Positions 12,600 through 26,152 of a DNA stretch of 64,000 nucleotides are shown in pieces. This DNA comes from Whalleya microplaca (Eukaryota > Ascomycota > Sordariomycetes > Xylariales > Xylariaceae): assembly GCA_022497155.1 (NCBI GenBank), contig MU385735.1, positions 124,001 to 188,000 of the forward strand, given 5' to 3'. The first letter of the stretch is position 1. Each line of letters starts with the position of its first letter. Under the pieces are notes generated by a model. That model ran no database searches, was not told the origin of the DNA, and saw only the letters and a program-made list of their open reading frames with translations. Position numbers and translations under genes: made by a program.

Positions 12600-15500
12600 T
12601 ATAAAATACGGGAACGAATGGATATTTATTTATAAATGTGATATTTGCCCGTAAAGTTTTTAAAAATCTAATACCTTAATTAATTATTAAGTTTTAGTTA
12701 AATCGTATTAATAGCTATAATAAATAATCCGTTTAAATAATAAATATACTTATTTTCGCGTATTATTAAATTTAATACCGATATATATTTAATGTTTTAT
12801 TTATAATTATCGATATAATTCCCGATATTATTATAGGCAAAAAATGGTTCGAAAAATACGATATATATATAAATATTAAGCGATAGCGTTTTTTATTTCC
12901 TAATAATTAGCGACTAATTATTAATATAGATATCCTTATCGATAAAGCTAAATAATTAATTCCTAATTAGCAAGGGACTTTTTTAGAAAACGCGTAGCGC
13001 CGAAAATAATAAATAACTAATAAAGATTAATATTGCCTGGCCGGATAATATAACTGTCCTAATTTTAGTCCTAATATAAAGTTAAAAAAAATTCCGAAAC
13101 TTTTTTAAGTTTCGGAGCTTAAAATATAGATAATTTTTTACGAAAATTTAATTTAATAACGTATAAAAAAGTTAAAAACGAAGCTATAAAAAGCTAAAAC
13201 TATTAGCCGACGTTTAATCTTTATACCGTTAATCCCTTTTATTATTTTAAAGTAATCTGCCTATTTATATATATCTGACTTAAAGGAATTAATACTTTAT
13301 ATAGTAATTAATAAATCCGATTAAAGTATACGGTTTATAATTAAAGTATTAGCTGCTGGCGGAAAGCTGCAAAAACAGCCGCTTCCCACCTTTAAAAAAC
13401 GCCGCAAGTATTATAAAAATACTTTAAATCAAGCTTATTTTATATATAACTAGTATAGCCGATATAAATTAAAACGCGACTATTTAATTTAGTACTGTAA
13501 CCGATTAATAAATATAGTATTTATTAGGGTAATAGCCTTTTATTATATAACTAAAAAAGATTACTTAAAAATAACTAATTTATATAAAATTAACCGATAT
13601 ATTAACGATTTAAAAAATAAAGCGTTTTTAAGCCGTAACGAAATAAAGTTCCGCTAAAAAGTATTAACGGTAGTACCGAAGGTATATTATTAATACTTAA
13701 ATATATTTAATAAAGTAAATTTTAATAAATTGCCTCTTTATTAACTTAAAGTAAACTATAAAATCTAATTAAAAAAACCCCTAATAAATTAAAATATAGC
13801 CTTTTATATAAAATATTATTAAAGAAATTAAAGATTTGCCGCTAATATATTATTAATAACCTATATAAAAGATTTATCGAATTAAGCGTTACCTTTTAGG
13901 CTGTCTCTATTCTTTTTATAGCTAAACCGAATAAAGGAATATATTTTTACGTAAACTATCGGAAGCTAAATATTATTATACGTAAAAACCGCTACCTTTT
14001 ATCCCTTATTAATAAAACTTTGTTACGTATTTCCAAAATTAAAATATTTATTAAAATTAATATTTATTAAGCTTTTTACTGTATATAAATATATCTAAAT
14101 ACCGAAAAGCTAATAACTTTCCGTACTAAATATAAGACGTATAAATATAAAATCCTACCTTTTAAATTAACTAACGAACTATCGACTTTTTAAAAATATA
14201 TTAATAATATTTTAATAAAATATTTAAACGATTTTTATAATATATACATCGATAATATTTTATTTTTTTTAAAAAACGAAATCAATTATATTAAACATAT
14301 TAATAAAATATTAGCCCGGCTTTAAGCTGTTAAACTATAAGCTGACCTCTTTAAATGCGAATTTTATATATAGAAAACCAAGTTTTTAAGATTTATTATA
14401 AATACCGATAGGATTGCTATCGATTCTAAGAAAATCCGAGCTATTAAATCTTAAAAAAAACTTAAAAATATAAAGGGTATATAATTATTTTTAGGTTTTT
14501 ATAATTTCTACCGACAATTTATATAAAAATATAGCAAAATCGCAAAGCCATTTATAAACTTTATATAAAAGAAAAAAGCTTTTAATTAAATTTATAAATG
14601 CTAATACGCCTTTAATAATTTAAAATATCGATTAATATATATACCTATTTTCCGATACTTCTTATATAATTTAAAAATTAAACTCGAGATTAATATTTCC
14701 GGAGGCATAATTATTAAAACTATATTCTAGCAATTTTTAAAGAATTCCGACTAATATTTTATTATATACTATTTTAAAACGATATAAAAGGCCGAACTTA
14801 ATTACGATATTTATAATAAAAAATATTAGCTATAATTTGTACGTTATAAAATTAAAAAGCTAAGCTAATCGGGTTATAAAACTTACGCCCGTTTTTTATA
14901 ATAATTAATTATTATATTTTAAAATATTTCGGTATTAAAAAATTCCTAAATATTTAATAAGCGGGATAAGCCGAATTATTAGCTTAATATTATTTTATAA
15001 TTACCTACCGACCGAAATTAGAAAATGTATTAGCTAATATCTTATTTAGGAAATTCGAAAACCTAAAAATATAAAAAACGAAACAGAAAGCTTATTATAT
15101 AATAACTTTATTTTAATTTATCTTTTAACTTACTATACTTCCGATATCGATCGATATAGTAATCTTTTATATTAACGTAATACTAATAAATGTTTAAAAA
15201 AAACGTAAGTATTTTCGCTTTAAACTAAAATATAAAACTATTTCTTAATTTCGGCGTTAAATTAGTGGACCTTTTTTTAAAAGCTAACGCTATTTATTGT
15301 AATCTTAACACTTATAAAAAGCGTGCTTACGCTTTACTTTTTTACCCTAACTTCTTTATAGCTAGCCGATTAATATTATATATAAATCGCTTAATAATTC
15401 CCGATTAAAATTAATTACGTATTAAATTATTAATAAAAGCCTATTTAAGATTTCTTACCGGCTATTTAAAATGTACGAAAATAAAAAAGTTAATAGCCGA

Positions 15501-16750
15501 ACGATATTAATAGCTAAAATAAGCCTTAAATATAGACCGTTTCGTTAATAATTATAAATGTCGACTGTTTAAAGCCCTTAGGAATAAAAAGCCGAGCCTT
15601 TTAAAACCTTTATTAGTACTTTTATAAACCTAATAATATTTAGTAATAGATTTTAAATCGATACTAGTTAATAAGGAAAGCTGTAATAATTTATTAGTAA
15701 TAATATGCCGGCTTAATAAATAATCCTAATATATTTTATATAATAGGTTTATTATAATAAAAAATATAATAATAATATATTATTATAAGCCTTTATAAGT
15801 TTATATATTACCTTAATTAATTAAAAATAACCGTAAACCTTAATTTATTATAAATTTTACTGACGAATTATTTAAAATCCTAGGCATTAAATAAAAATTA
15901 TTATTTATAAGTTATTTATAAACTATAAAATAAGCTGAAATTATAAATGCTTATATTAATTAATAATTATAACCTTTTATTAATTACTACTAAAATAATT
16001 GATTAAATATTATCCCTATAGTTAACGTAATATAAATTAGCCTACTTTATAAATCTATTAAATACTTACCTTATAAAATAAAGTGCGGCTTTTTAATACC
16101 CCTACCCTTTAATTAGGAAATATATACCTAAAACCTAATAATCCTACCGTTACGCGAGCGCTTTAACCGCGAAAACGCATAAGTAATAATATAAACCTTA
16201 AAAAACTATTTAAACTTTACTCGAAAAATTATAACGCGATTTTAAGCCTATATAAATAAACAAGTAAATCGTTATCGAAAAAAACTTAACTTTAGTTCTA
16301 ATAACCGAGTATACATTTTTAAAAAGCCCGGCACTAGTACCGATCGACTTAATAATAAATTAAATTACCTTATAATAAAAAACTACTATAAAATAGAAAA
16401 AATAGTTAAACATTTCTATTAATTAAACCTCCCGAAAACCTGGAAAAAATCCCGCGTATTTTACGCGAACCGTTTATAAAAATACCCCCATAACTTATTA
16501 TTAAAACAAGCTAATAAAAACCTTAAAAGTAAAACAATCGGCCCTAATAAAAAATAAAAATAAAAAATCGACTATATTTTATTATTATATATATATTGTA
16601 AGAAATTACAATATTAAATATAATAGAAAAAATGGAGTTTTAGCCTTAAATAATATAATATTAAAGGCTTTAAAAACAATATAATTACATTATAACAGTA
16701 TTATAATAAGAATCCTAATAAAGCCGGACCCCCGATACGCTTAAATAACT
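12600..16750 (+). pseudogene. Degraded pol of element B (protease, RT, RNase H, integrase, chromodomain)
   Basis: Reading across stops, the frame shows an RT block around 13,840-14,300 with TEKL.TFRT, ILPF.LTN and the Y-I-D-N box (normally YIDD), then the LGF.NFYRQFI and IAKP blocks of the RT/RNase H boundary near 14,490-14,560. The integrase core follows, with a VIDFKS...VVICRL-type segment near 15,640-15,720 and an FTDE..KILGIK block near 15,850-15,900. A chromodomain-like KKLQYQ.EW segment begins near 16,590. Stops are almost all TAA/TAG, as C-to-T and G-to-A damage produces. The polyprotein is dead. Confidence 0.8.
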
Positions 16751-17077
16751 AACGTAAAGCTGCGGAATATAAAAAGGACGATCCCCTTTATAAAGATAAT
16801 AATCGAGTAGCGCTATAGTTAGCAAAAGGATTACGTAAAGTAAGGCGTAAATAAAAAGCGCATTAATAAATACCCTTTTAACAAATAATTAAATATGCGA
16901 AATATACTAAATTTTACCTGCTGGTAATAAAGGCTTAATAATGTAATAATTAATATATAAAACCGAGGGTATCTTTCCTTTATTTAGGAGTTATTTAAGA
17001 TTCGATTCCCGGACAAACCAGTTTATTATTTTCTTTTTAAAATTTTCGGGACGCGAATTTTTTTAGCAGGGAGGTAA

Positions 17078-17262
17078 TGTTATAGCACAGGATTAAGGTA
17101 TAGTCCGTGCACATTACGTAATTAGCTTAAGCCTTACACCTAACATATATAGTAAATTTCTCGGCCGACCTTTTAGCTTAAATTCCTTCCTTTTTTCTCC
17201 ATTTTAATATTTTATAAAATATATAGGAATTAAGTCGCTAAGCCACCTTAACCCTTATAACA
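17078..17262 (+). repeat. Element B copy 2, 3' LTR
   Basis: Begins TGTTATAGCACAGG and ends CTTATAACA; 185 bp, equal to the 5' LTR. Preceded by the purine-rich tract at 17,065-17,077. Confidence 0.85.
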
Positions 17263-17960
17263 CGTAACAATAAATACCTTAAGAAAAAAAAATTTTATAA
17301 AAAATAATAACAATTAAATAAAGGTAATATATTAATTTTTAACTTTTTATATATAAAAAAGCTTTGCTTTTTTATACACATAAAGTTTATAAATTAATAA
17401 AGCTTTTAATATAAGCTTTATATTTAATAAAATATATAAATTATTTATTTAAATTCGATAACTTTAATACATTTTATCGCTATTTATTTAAATTTAATAA
17501 TAAAAACTTTTCCTTATAAAAATAAATTAAATAACTCCGTAAACTGTTAGAGATAATAATAGCTAAGCACGGGTAATATATTAACTTATAAGGTATAAAT
17601 ACAAGTGCATTAATTCTTAACCCCTTTATATATAAAGGGGCAAAGCCTTTTTTATATAAACAAAGGGTAAGGAAAAACCTCCGGTCTTTCCCCGATATAT
17701 CCCCGATAAGGCTTATAAGTTAATAAGGCTTATAGCGTAAGCCTTACATTTAACATAAACAGTGGTTTTTTATAATAATTAATTAAATAATTTTTTAAAA
17801 AGTAATTTAATTTAATTTAATTTAATTTAATTTAATTTAATTTAATTTAATTTAATTTAATGTTTATAATAAAAAGTAAAATAAATGTTATTATTTAATA
17901 TAATAAATTAAAGGTATATATAAATATAATACATTAAAAAAATAAAAACCTTTATAATTA
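17263..17960. other. Inter-element stretch with a possible LTR fragment and a pentanucleotide repeat
   Basis: No coding trace. From 17,547 to about 17,760 there is a less A/T-rich segment that begins TGTTAGAGAT and ends TTAACATAAACA, then GTGG. The TG...CA form suggests a solo or partial LTR of another element, but no second copy is in the window. The segment contains two near-palindromic stretches, 'cccctttatatataaagggg' and a shorter one around 'tcttaacccc'. The rest is A/T-rich. Confidence 0.35.
17804..17860. repeat. (AATTT)n pentanucleotide microsatellite, about 11 copies
   Basis: Perfect tandem run of AATTT/TTTAA units over 57 bp immediately after the possible LTR fragment. The repeat itself contains no C or G, so RIP cannot have altered it. 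Confidence 0.95.
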
Positions 17961-18041
17961 TGTGAGACCTATATATGTAATGAAGCTTAGTTCCATTAAT
18001 TAATAATAAGTCCCGAAGGGACTTATATATAGCTATAGCTA
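17961..18041 (-). repeat. Element A copy 2, left LTR (3' LTR in coding sense), incomplete at its inner end
   Basis: Starts TGTGAGACCTATATATG and runs to TATAGCTAACC. Compared with the right repeat it lacks the final GGCCTAACA. It runs directly into the inverted gag fragment instead of a polypurine tract. Confidence 0.6.
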
Positions 18042-18047
18042 ACCGCT

Positions 18048-18345
18048 TAATTAAGCGATGCCGACAGGACTTTAATGAAGGTTAATAATGATTACGCGTG
18101 CCGCAAGCTTTTTGAGAAATTTAAAATAACAGACAAGGAGGCACTGGACAGACTACGCAAGGCATTCTATTCTGATAACGATGTTCTATAAAACAAATCA
18201 ATCCGCAACTGGTCGATGGAAGTAATCCGCGCTTGTCGCGCGTATCATATGCCGCAAACTCGTCAACACATGACGCAGATTTACTAGTCGCTTACGCCCA
18301 AGTTCCGTGTCCACGTTAACCCGCCCGCAATAAGTCTAACGTAAC
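18048..18345 (+). pseudogene. Weakly mutated, inverted gag fragment of element A
   Basis: This stretch stands out by normal C/G content inside the AT block. Its reverse complement aligns base for base with 4,440-4,710 of copy 1 and with 26,440-26,720 of copy 2, and the differences are mainly transitions of the C-to-T and G-to-A kind in those copies. Read on the plus strand, one frame is open for about 95 codons except for one TAA and one TAG, each where CAA or CAG is plausible. The peptide is charged, with a KLFEKFKITDKEALDRLRKA-type helix-rich segment, as in gag capsid regions. It cannot make a functional protein. Confidence 0.7.
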
Positions 18346-20950
18346 AAAAGAAATTAATAAAGGAAAAATTAATAGCCTTTTAGTTAACACTAGTGCTATA
18401 TATTATCGAGGCGAAAGAAGCGGTAATATATATAAAGATAATATATATATCGATATTAATTATTATATTAAAAGACAATATATATATTAATTGATATTTA
18501 AAAACGGTTATAAAAATAGTACGTATATTAATGCCGTAAAAATAATATAACAAGTAAGAAATAATTATATATAAGGTAATATATATGCCAATATTATAAT
18601 AAGAGATTGCTTTTTAATAAAAGGCAGTATATATATTAATTAATAGGCGAAAGTAGTCGATAATATAAAAAATAATTGTATTAAAAAACGGATATATATA
18701 ATTACGGAAAAAATTAATATTAATTAAACGAAAAAAAGCTTAGCGTTTTTTTACTGGTGGAGTAGGGGCGCTAAAAGACTTTTTCTTACGTTTTTATAAT
18801 TATAGCTTATATAAAAAAGGTGCCGTATTATTATCGTTGTCGCTATTATTATTATTATTATTAACGTATTAAAGCTTTACTAGCAGTTTAATAATAAACA
18901 GTTCTTACTTAATTAACTTTAGCGGTTTTTGCTTAATTAGTTTCGGTAATTACTTAGTTGGCTTTAATTTTTTAAGGTGCTTTTTAAAAGGCTTAGTTAG
19001 TTTCGGAGGCTTAAGTATTATTAATACTTTTAGTAATATTAATAGCTCGGGTATAAATGCCTTTAATAATGCTATTGTCACTACTATCGGTAGCTTAGCT
19101 TTCTCTGCTAGTGCTATCGTCAATAGTTTAGGTTTTTATGCTATAGTTACTAGTTCCTCTAGCTTAATTAACTTAAGCTTTTTAGTTAGCATAATTGCTG
19201 CTTTTTTTAGCTTAAGTAGCTACGATAGTTTAGATTTTAAGGATTATACCGTCAATCGATTAATTTAGCGGCTTAGGTTTTTAGTGCCTTCTTTAACTTA
19301 CTTTTTAATACGTCGCTTTAAATATTTAAAATTAATAATTATTATTATATAGTTTGCTATTTAAGATTACGGTATATAGTATTATAATACGTTCGCTATT
19401 TTCTTATCGATATTATCGTTAATAATTCCGAGGCTTTTTTTAATTATTTTAAACTTTTAGTCGATATTTTTATTAATCGTATATATTTTTTTATTAATAT
19501 TAAAATTGATGCGGTATAAAATTTCGGCGACATAATATTATATCTTATTTTTATTTACGATATCTATTTTAAGCTTATTAATTATTTATAATATATTAAC
19601 TCGTACTTTATTAACCGCGTTATTAAATTCCGTTTTATTAATATAGTTATATTATTATATATTTTAAATTACTTTCTCGATTTTTACGATTTTAATAATA
19701 AAGTTATTTTCCGATTTAAAAAATCTTAACGCCATTCCTTTCGTACTATTAGTAACGGGTTTAATTGGGATTAAGTTTTATAGCGGCATTTTATTATCGT
19801 TATCGTTATTATTTTTTAAGTCGCTATCGCTATTATCTTTTTCGTTATTATCGTATTTTTTATTACTGTTATTTTACTTGTCGTTATTTTCGTTATTATC
19901 AATAAGTAAATTTAGCGTCGATAAATCTAATATTAATAGTTAGGCAAGTTCCGGTTTTAGCTACGTTAAATCCGGGACTATCACTTTCTAAAACAATAAT
20001 ATAATTTAAGCGCTTTTTAGTTATAATAACTAAACTAGTCTATATTAATGAAATAAAGTATTAATAATACCAGGCATTATTTCTATTCCTTACGAGGTAT
20101 CGCCGTATATTTTAATAGCTTCGAGCTTTTCGGCAGTTAGGAGCTCCTAATTTTAACAGGTTTACTAATTTAATAACAATCCCTTTTACTTAATTAATTC
20201 CAATTTTTATTTAATATTTCGATAGGGTTTAATAACACTTAATTATACGTAAGAAAATATTTGAAATAATATTTTTATAACACCGTTATCGTTAACATAT
20301 TCTTTTAGCGGGTAATATTCCACCACATTTTTCCAGTATTTTTTAAGGTTATCGGCAGATATAACTAAAGCTACGTCGTTAATTTTATAATTGCTTTTAT
20401 TAATATATAAATAGCGTTACTTATTTATAAAATTATTAACTTTTATTACTAATTTAATTTTATTAATTACCGCATTAATATCTTCTTTTTTCTTATAAAA
20501 ATAGCGTTATTCCGAGAGTTTTAAATTAACCCTTTTTTTTCCTAGTTAATTATATCGAAATAATTAGCTATATTACTAGTTATCGGTTATTAAATATTAT
20601 CGATATACTTTTACGGTATATCGTTAAGCATAAGAAATATTAATATTATATTAATAATCGAAATTATTATAATTATAATTATTATAAAAATTAAGACAGT
20701 TATAAAAAGTAAAAGCGGTTAAATTAAAAAGAAAGTATTTATAAAAAGAATATATATAAGTCAGTTATAAAATAGTAGTAAGGTTATAGTGAATTATCGT
20801 TATTATAAAATGGTAGTAAAAATATAATAAGTTATTATTATTATAAGGAAAGTACCGGTAATAATATTTAATTATTATATCGAGTTAGTTATAACGTTAT
20901 TAATTAATATAATTTGTCGATAAAATATACTAATTATTATTTTATATTAT
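18346..20950. other. RIP-degraded region of unknown origin with an acidic-tract reading frame on the minus strand
   Basis: No retroelement motif is recognised. The plus strand is rich in short imperfect repeats (TTAGCTTAATTA-like and TTATTATCG-like). On the minus strand, a frame between about 20,150 and 19,400 is readable across TAA stops and contains a run of Asp, Asn and Lys codons at 19,925-19,785, followed by a stretch of mixed composition. Such tracts occur in nuclear or chromatin proteins, but nothing identifies this one. It could be an additional open reading frame of element A copy 2, captured host sequence, or a separate element. Confidence 0.35.
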
Positions 20951-23900
20951 AATTATTATATATCGTACTATTATTAATTTTATTTATTAATAATGTATAT
21001 TAATTTAATAATTTTTATTAAAATATTAGTATTTCTATATTTATTTTTAATATAATATCGACTAATTTCTAATTGTTTATTATTTCCGGTACTTTTATTT
21101 ATATTAGCTTATTATTTATTTCTTTATATTTTAGTTCTTTTAAAATTAGCTTATACTTAATATCGAATTTTATTATTAATTCTGCCGTATTTTATATAAA
21201 TAATTCCCTCGGGTATTATTAATTATCGATTATTATATAACTTTTCTATTTAATAAAATATTTTAAAATTAACTTTCTCCCGGTACAGTTAATCCGTTAT
21301 TTTAATAGTTATTTTATCTCGTACGATTTAAATTCGTCGTTATTTCCTTCGATAATAACTTATTTAAGTATTAATTACCTTCGACTATAAGAATTTAGTC
21401 CTTTTAAAGCGGGAAATAAATATACGACTAAATTATTCGGTATATTTGCTAATATTATAAGAAATTAAATTCGTAAGCTAAATTGCCGATCCGTCTAATA
21501 ATTATTAATAAGCTTATTCGTTATTTCGACTACTTTTATAATAGTTTACCGGGTAAAATATAACCTTTATAAAGTTATAAATACATTTTATCGCCGATAT
21601 CGAAAACGATAGGGTTATATTTACTATCGTACTTGATTTTTAAGTCTATAGCTATAAAATCGATAGCTACTTTTACCTTTTTCTAATAAAATTATTTTAT
21701 TATATCAAAATTGATATTATTATATAGTATTTCTAATAATAATATAACTAATCTAAGTTTAAAACTATAAACCACTTTATTTAGCGATCTATTTAATATC
21801 GATAACTTAAAATTATTAAGGTTATATTATAATACTAGTATAATATCCGGCTATAATATATCCGTTATATTATAATAATATTATATAATTATTTCGATAT
21901 TTTAATTCTATCGTTCAAATTATTTATCGGTTTAAAGGTAATAACTTATTAACATTATTAATTTAGTATTAAATTTAGCAAATATTATTTACTATGTATT
22001 AAATATAAATTTCGGATTTTTATTTAATATAGCCTTAAATAAAATTCCCCAATCGTATAATAAAAATACGCGTAATATTAATATCGCCTAAATTTTAGCT
22101 TTATATATAACGTATTTCAATATTAATATACCTTTTTTGCTAAACTTATACACCGTAATTATTAATATATCGAAATTGTTATATTTATTAATATACTAAA
22201 AATAACCTTTCGATAGAACTATCGGTAATTCTATAATAAAATCTTATATTATGGTATAAAAAGATATAGCAGGATTATTAATAAATAATAGTTCTTTTAT
22301 TAACTTATTTTTATTTTACTTAAGTTCTAAATATTATAAGTAATAATTAACGTAAATTTTCACTTTTTTTATTAGGTTTTAAATTATAATTCCGTCAAAA
22401 TTTTATATTATTCGCTTAAAGCTAAAATAATATTTATTATTATATACTAATTTAAGGATGTCGTTTATATATATTATTAGGATATATAGTTTCTTTTTTC
22501 CCGCAAAAGTAATATAATATAGTAGTCTGTCGATTAATATATATTAATACTACTGTTTTAAATTTTTACGTTTATTTTTCTCGTTAATCTCGTTAATTTT
22601 ATTTTATAATTTAATTAGTCTTTTATTTCGTATAGTTTAGTTTTTAACTAGCTATTTTATTAATTTATTAAGTCGTTTGTTGGTTTTATATCTATCGATA
22701 ATTTTAAATTTAAAGTTATTATAAATTACTATTTCGAAAATTAAATATCCGAAATTATTTATTATATCGTTTAATTCCGATTTAATTATATATTTTTTTT
22801 TCTAAAATATCTTTAAATATATCGATTGTCGGGAGTCGAGATAATATGTTTAATATAAGGTTTATTTTGCCTAATATATATTAAATATCGAGACAAAATA
22901 TAAACAGATATATCGATACTACTATTAATCGGCTATTTATTTTAATTACGTTTATTATCTTTAGGTTTATTTAGTTAATAATTCTTTTTATTATTTTATA
23001 ATTTATTAATATAATAACTAAGTATACGCAAGATTATAATTATATTCGCAAATTTCGGTATGTCTATATTAAATAAAATACCTTAAGTTTTATTAATTTA
23101 TAATTTCTTTTTATTTTAGTTAGTACTTTCGATAAAAATATAATAAGTTATATTGTATTGATATAAACTATTTATTTATCTTATAATATATTAAAATAAA
23201 ATATTATAATCTTATATCTTTTCTCTTTTGATATATCTATTTTTATAAAAGTTAGTTTATTATAGTCCTAATAAACTAGGTAGGCTTTTTTAATTAATTA
23301 TTCTTATAAAATCTTAAATAATAGTCGTTCTATTACCGTAAATATAAACCGTTATTTCGATATTTATTATCTCCTTACGGTTATTATTATAAGTATTGTT
23401 TTCGATTTTCGTCTTTCCGCTAATATATCTATCTTTTTTTGTTATAATAGATTAGCTTTTTGCTGGTACTAAAAGATATATTTACGTAAAAATACCGTTA
23501 TACCGATATATTTCTCGATATCGGTTAAGGTTTTTAACATCTTTAATTTTTTAATTACCTTAACTCGGTCTTTAGTTATTATAATGCCGCATTTATTAAT
23601 AATAAAACCAAGTAGTCGGATTAATAAATAGCCGAAAAAAGACTTTTTAAGCGATAATGTAAGTTTAATTTTATAATACGTATTAAATATACTATCGAAA
23701 TTTTTAATATACCTATTCTTAATATTACTATATATAATAATATTGTTAATATAAGCTTTCGCATAATCGTTATATAGCCTTAATTATTAATTTATAAATT
23801 TTTATATATATATTAGTAAGTTGCGGAAATCTATTAATGCTATATATAAAATTTTTAGTCCCTTTAGCGATATAACTATTATATAATATTTATGCCTTTC

Positions 23901-25867
23901 CGCTACCAGCAATTAGTAGAAAAATGCCGATACGTTTATAATTAATATATACTTTTTATTTCTAAATTTATAGATAATATTATTTTAATATAGCAATAAA
24001 TAAATGTTTAATACTGCCACCTTATTAATAAGGCGTATGTCGATAACGATTTAACCTTTTTTTTATTAATATTTTTATATATTATAAAATAGGGATATTT
24101 AAAAGGGGTTAGTTTTAATATTTAACTTATTTTCCCCGTTTTATATATATTTCCGAACGTCTCGTTAACGATAGCTTAGTTTTTAAAACTTAAAGGGTAT
24201 TATTTAAGCGGCTTATATATCTATTGCTAATTATTATATAAGTTAACTTTTATTTTTTCGTCTTCCGGTAAATCGATTATTCCCTTATCGTATTATATAT
24301 TTTATTTTTATATTACTTATATTAATCGGCAATTAAAATATAAGTCTAATATATAGCAATATATATTATCCCTAATTAATATTTCTAGAATATTCTCGGG
24401 TTAATTTACCCCAAGCGATAGCAGCCTTTCTTTATATCGAACGTAAGGTTTTAGCCTAACTAATTTCTATATATTATCGATAGTTAATTAGCTAGTAAAA
24501 AATACTTTTATTATATTATTATTAACGTTAAATTTTATAAAAAAATATAAGCCCGGCTCGCTAATAAAAATATAATTATTTAAGTTAAAAGCTGCCGCTA
24601 TTTATATTATTATAGCTTTTTTTTATAATATATAAAAATAGCTATCGTTATTATAATTATTAATAATACCTATTTTAATATTTCGATAAATTTTTATCGG
24701 TTTATTTATATTGTTAATAAAAAAATCGCCTTAACTATATTAACGTTAGTAATACTATAAAATGCGCCGGAAAATTATATAAAAAATATAAAATCTCGAT
24801 TTTCGGGTAAATCCCTATAATTAATAGGTATTAAAAATATAATATAAAAAGGTATATTTATATTAGTTTTTATAAATATTCGGCGGTAAGCTTTTTATTA
24901 TTACTTAATAAATATAATCGGTATAATTATATTATTATATAATATTATTATTATTATATTATTAGGCTAATTAATTATAACGCCGTATTTATAAATAAAC
25001 TTATTTCCTAATAAAAAGTTCGGTTATAATAAATTATTATAAATTTATATTTCGATAATATATTTGCCGATATAATTTTTATTATAATAATTTCTTCCGA
25101 ATATATTAAGGTCGAATTTAGCTATCTATTTTAAGTCGACTATACTGTTTATCCCGCTTAATTTTATATTCTTTAATAAGGTTATAAACTTATAGTCCTT
25201 AATAAAATCGTTAAGCCATATTTTATTAACCAGTTTATATAATACGCTATTATCGATATAAATTATCGATTTTTTGCTATAAGCGATTACTTTAATTTAT
25301 ATATAGGTATATTTTTTTAATAAGTCTAACTAGTTTTTTTATATCGGTTTTACCTTTATTATTTTCGGTTAAATAAAATCGATTATTTTAATATTTCCGG
25401 GGTCGTTTATAATTAATAGATAATTTTTATCGATTTTTTCGACCGTTAGTTTTTTATAAATAAACTCCGTATTATTTTCGATTAAAAATAGTTTTTTATC
25501 TAACTATAAGGCATTAAATTTAGTTAAAAATACGTAATATTTATTAACGACTTATTTAACCGATAGCTTTTAGTATACCGTTTTTAATTTCGGCTTTAAG
25601 GCTATATAAGTATTTAAAAATATATAAATAAAGCATTTATTTCGTAACGGAAATATTATATCGTATTTTTAATAAGTTTATTTAATTATTTATTTATTAT
25701 TATTATATAATATATATTAAAATAATAAATAAAAATTATTAATATTATATTACTATTTATTTTTTTAATGTTTTTATAATCGTTTATTATAATATAGCTA
25801 TTATTACGTAACTTATTTTTATTTTCCTTACGTTTTTTATCTTTTTATTAATATTAGATTTCGTTAT

Positions 25868-26152
25868 TTATAAAATTAAAGCTACTTTATAATATAGGCT
25901 TAATTTATCGACGCTATTAATAATATAGTTATTATTAGTTATAGCGGCGTTTTTAATAGCCTCGGAAGTTATTTTTACGGCCGCAAAATCGGCTTCTACC
26001 TCGGAATTAACGGGAATAATTATTTTAACTAAAGCGATAACTATTATATTATCGATTACTTTAGTTTCGGTAGCTATTATATTATCGGTTATTTTAGTTT
26101 CGATAATTTTCTTTTTAATAAAAGTATTCGCGTCTTTAATTTTTTCGGGCAT
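25868..26152 (-). pseudogene. Surviving 94-codon piece of element A gag-side frame
   Basis: Open by chance for 94 codons on the element's coding strand. The homologous minus-strand stretch in copy 1 (about 3,850-4,150) gives nearly the same peptide, so this is the real former frame. It is Lys/Ile/Thr/Asn-rich with PVNSEV and DFAAVK segments. It lies between the gag core and RT. Neither an upstream start nor expression is expected. Confidence 0.5.

Larger units (their letters stand above)
10027..17262 (+). mobile_element. Element B, copy 2: complete RIP-degraded chromovirus-type Ty3/gypsy retrotransposon (7.2 kb)
   Basis: Two 185-bp LTRs (10,027-10,211 and 17,078-17,262) in direct orientation flank a plus-strand gag-pol. 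A purine-rich tract 'gcagggaggtaa' sits just before the 3' LTR as a polypurine tract. Domains in order: gag from about 10,270; a CCHC zinc knuckle near 12,250-12,300 with several positions mutated; protease region about 12,600-12,850; reverse transcriptase with box Tyr-Ile-Asp-Asn at 14,245-14,256; RNase H; integrase about 15,300-16,420; C-terminal chromodomain about 16,585-16,740. Frames contain many TAA/TAG stops where CAA/CAG/TGG are expected. Chromodomain gypsy elements are known to target heterochromatin. Less damaged than the copy at 6,661-7,671. Confidence 0.88.
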
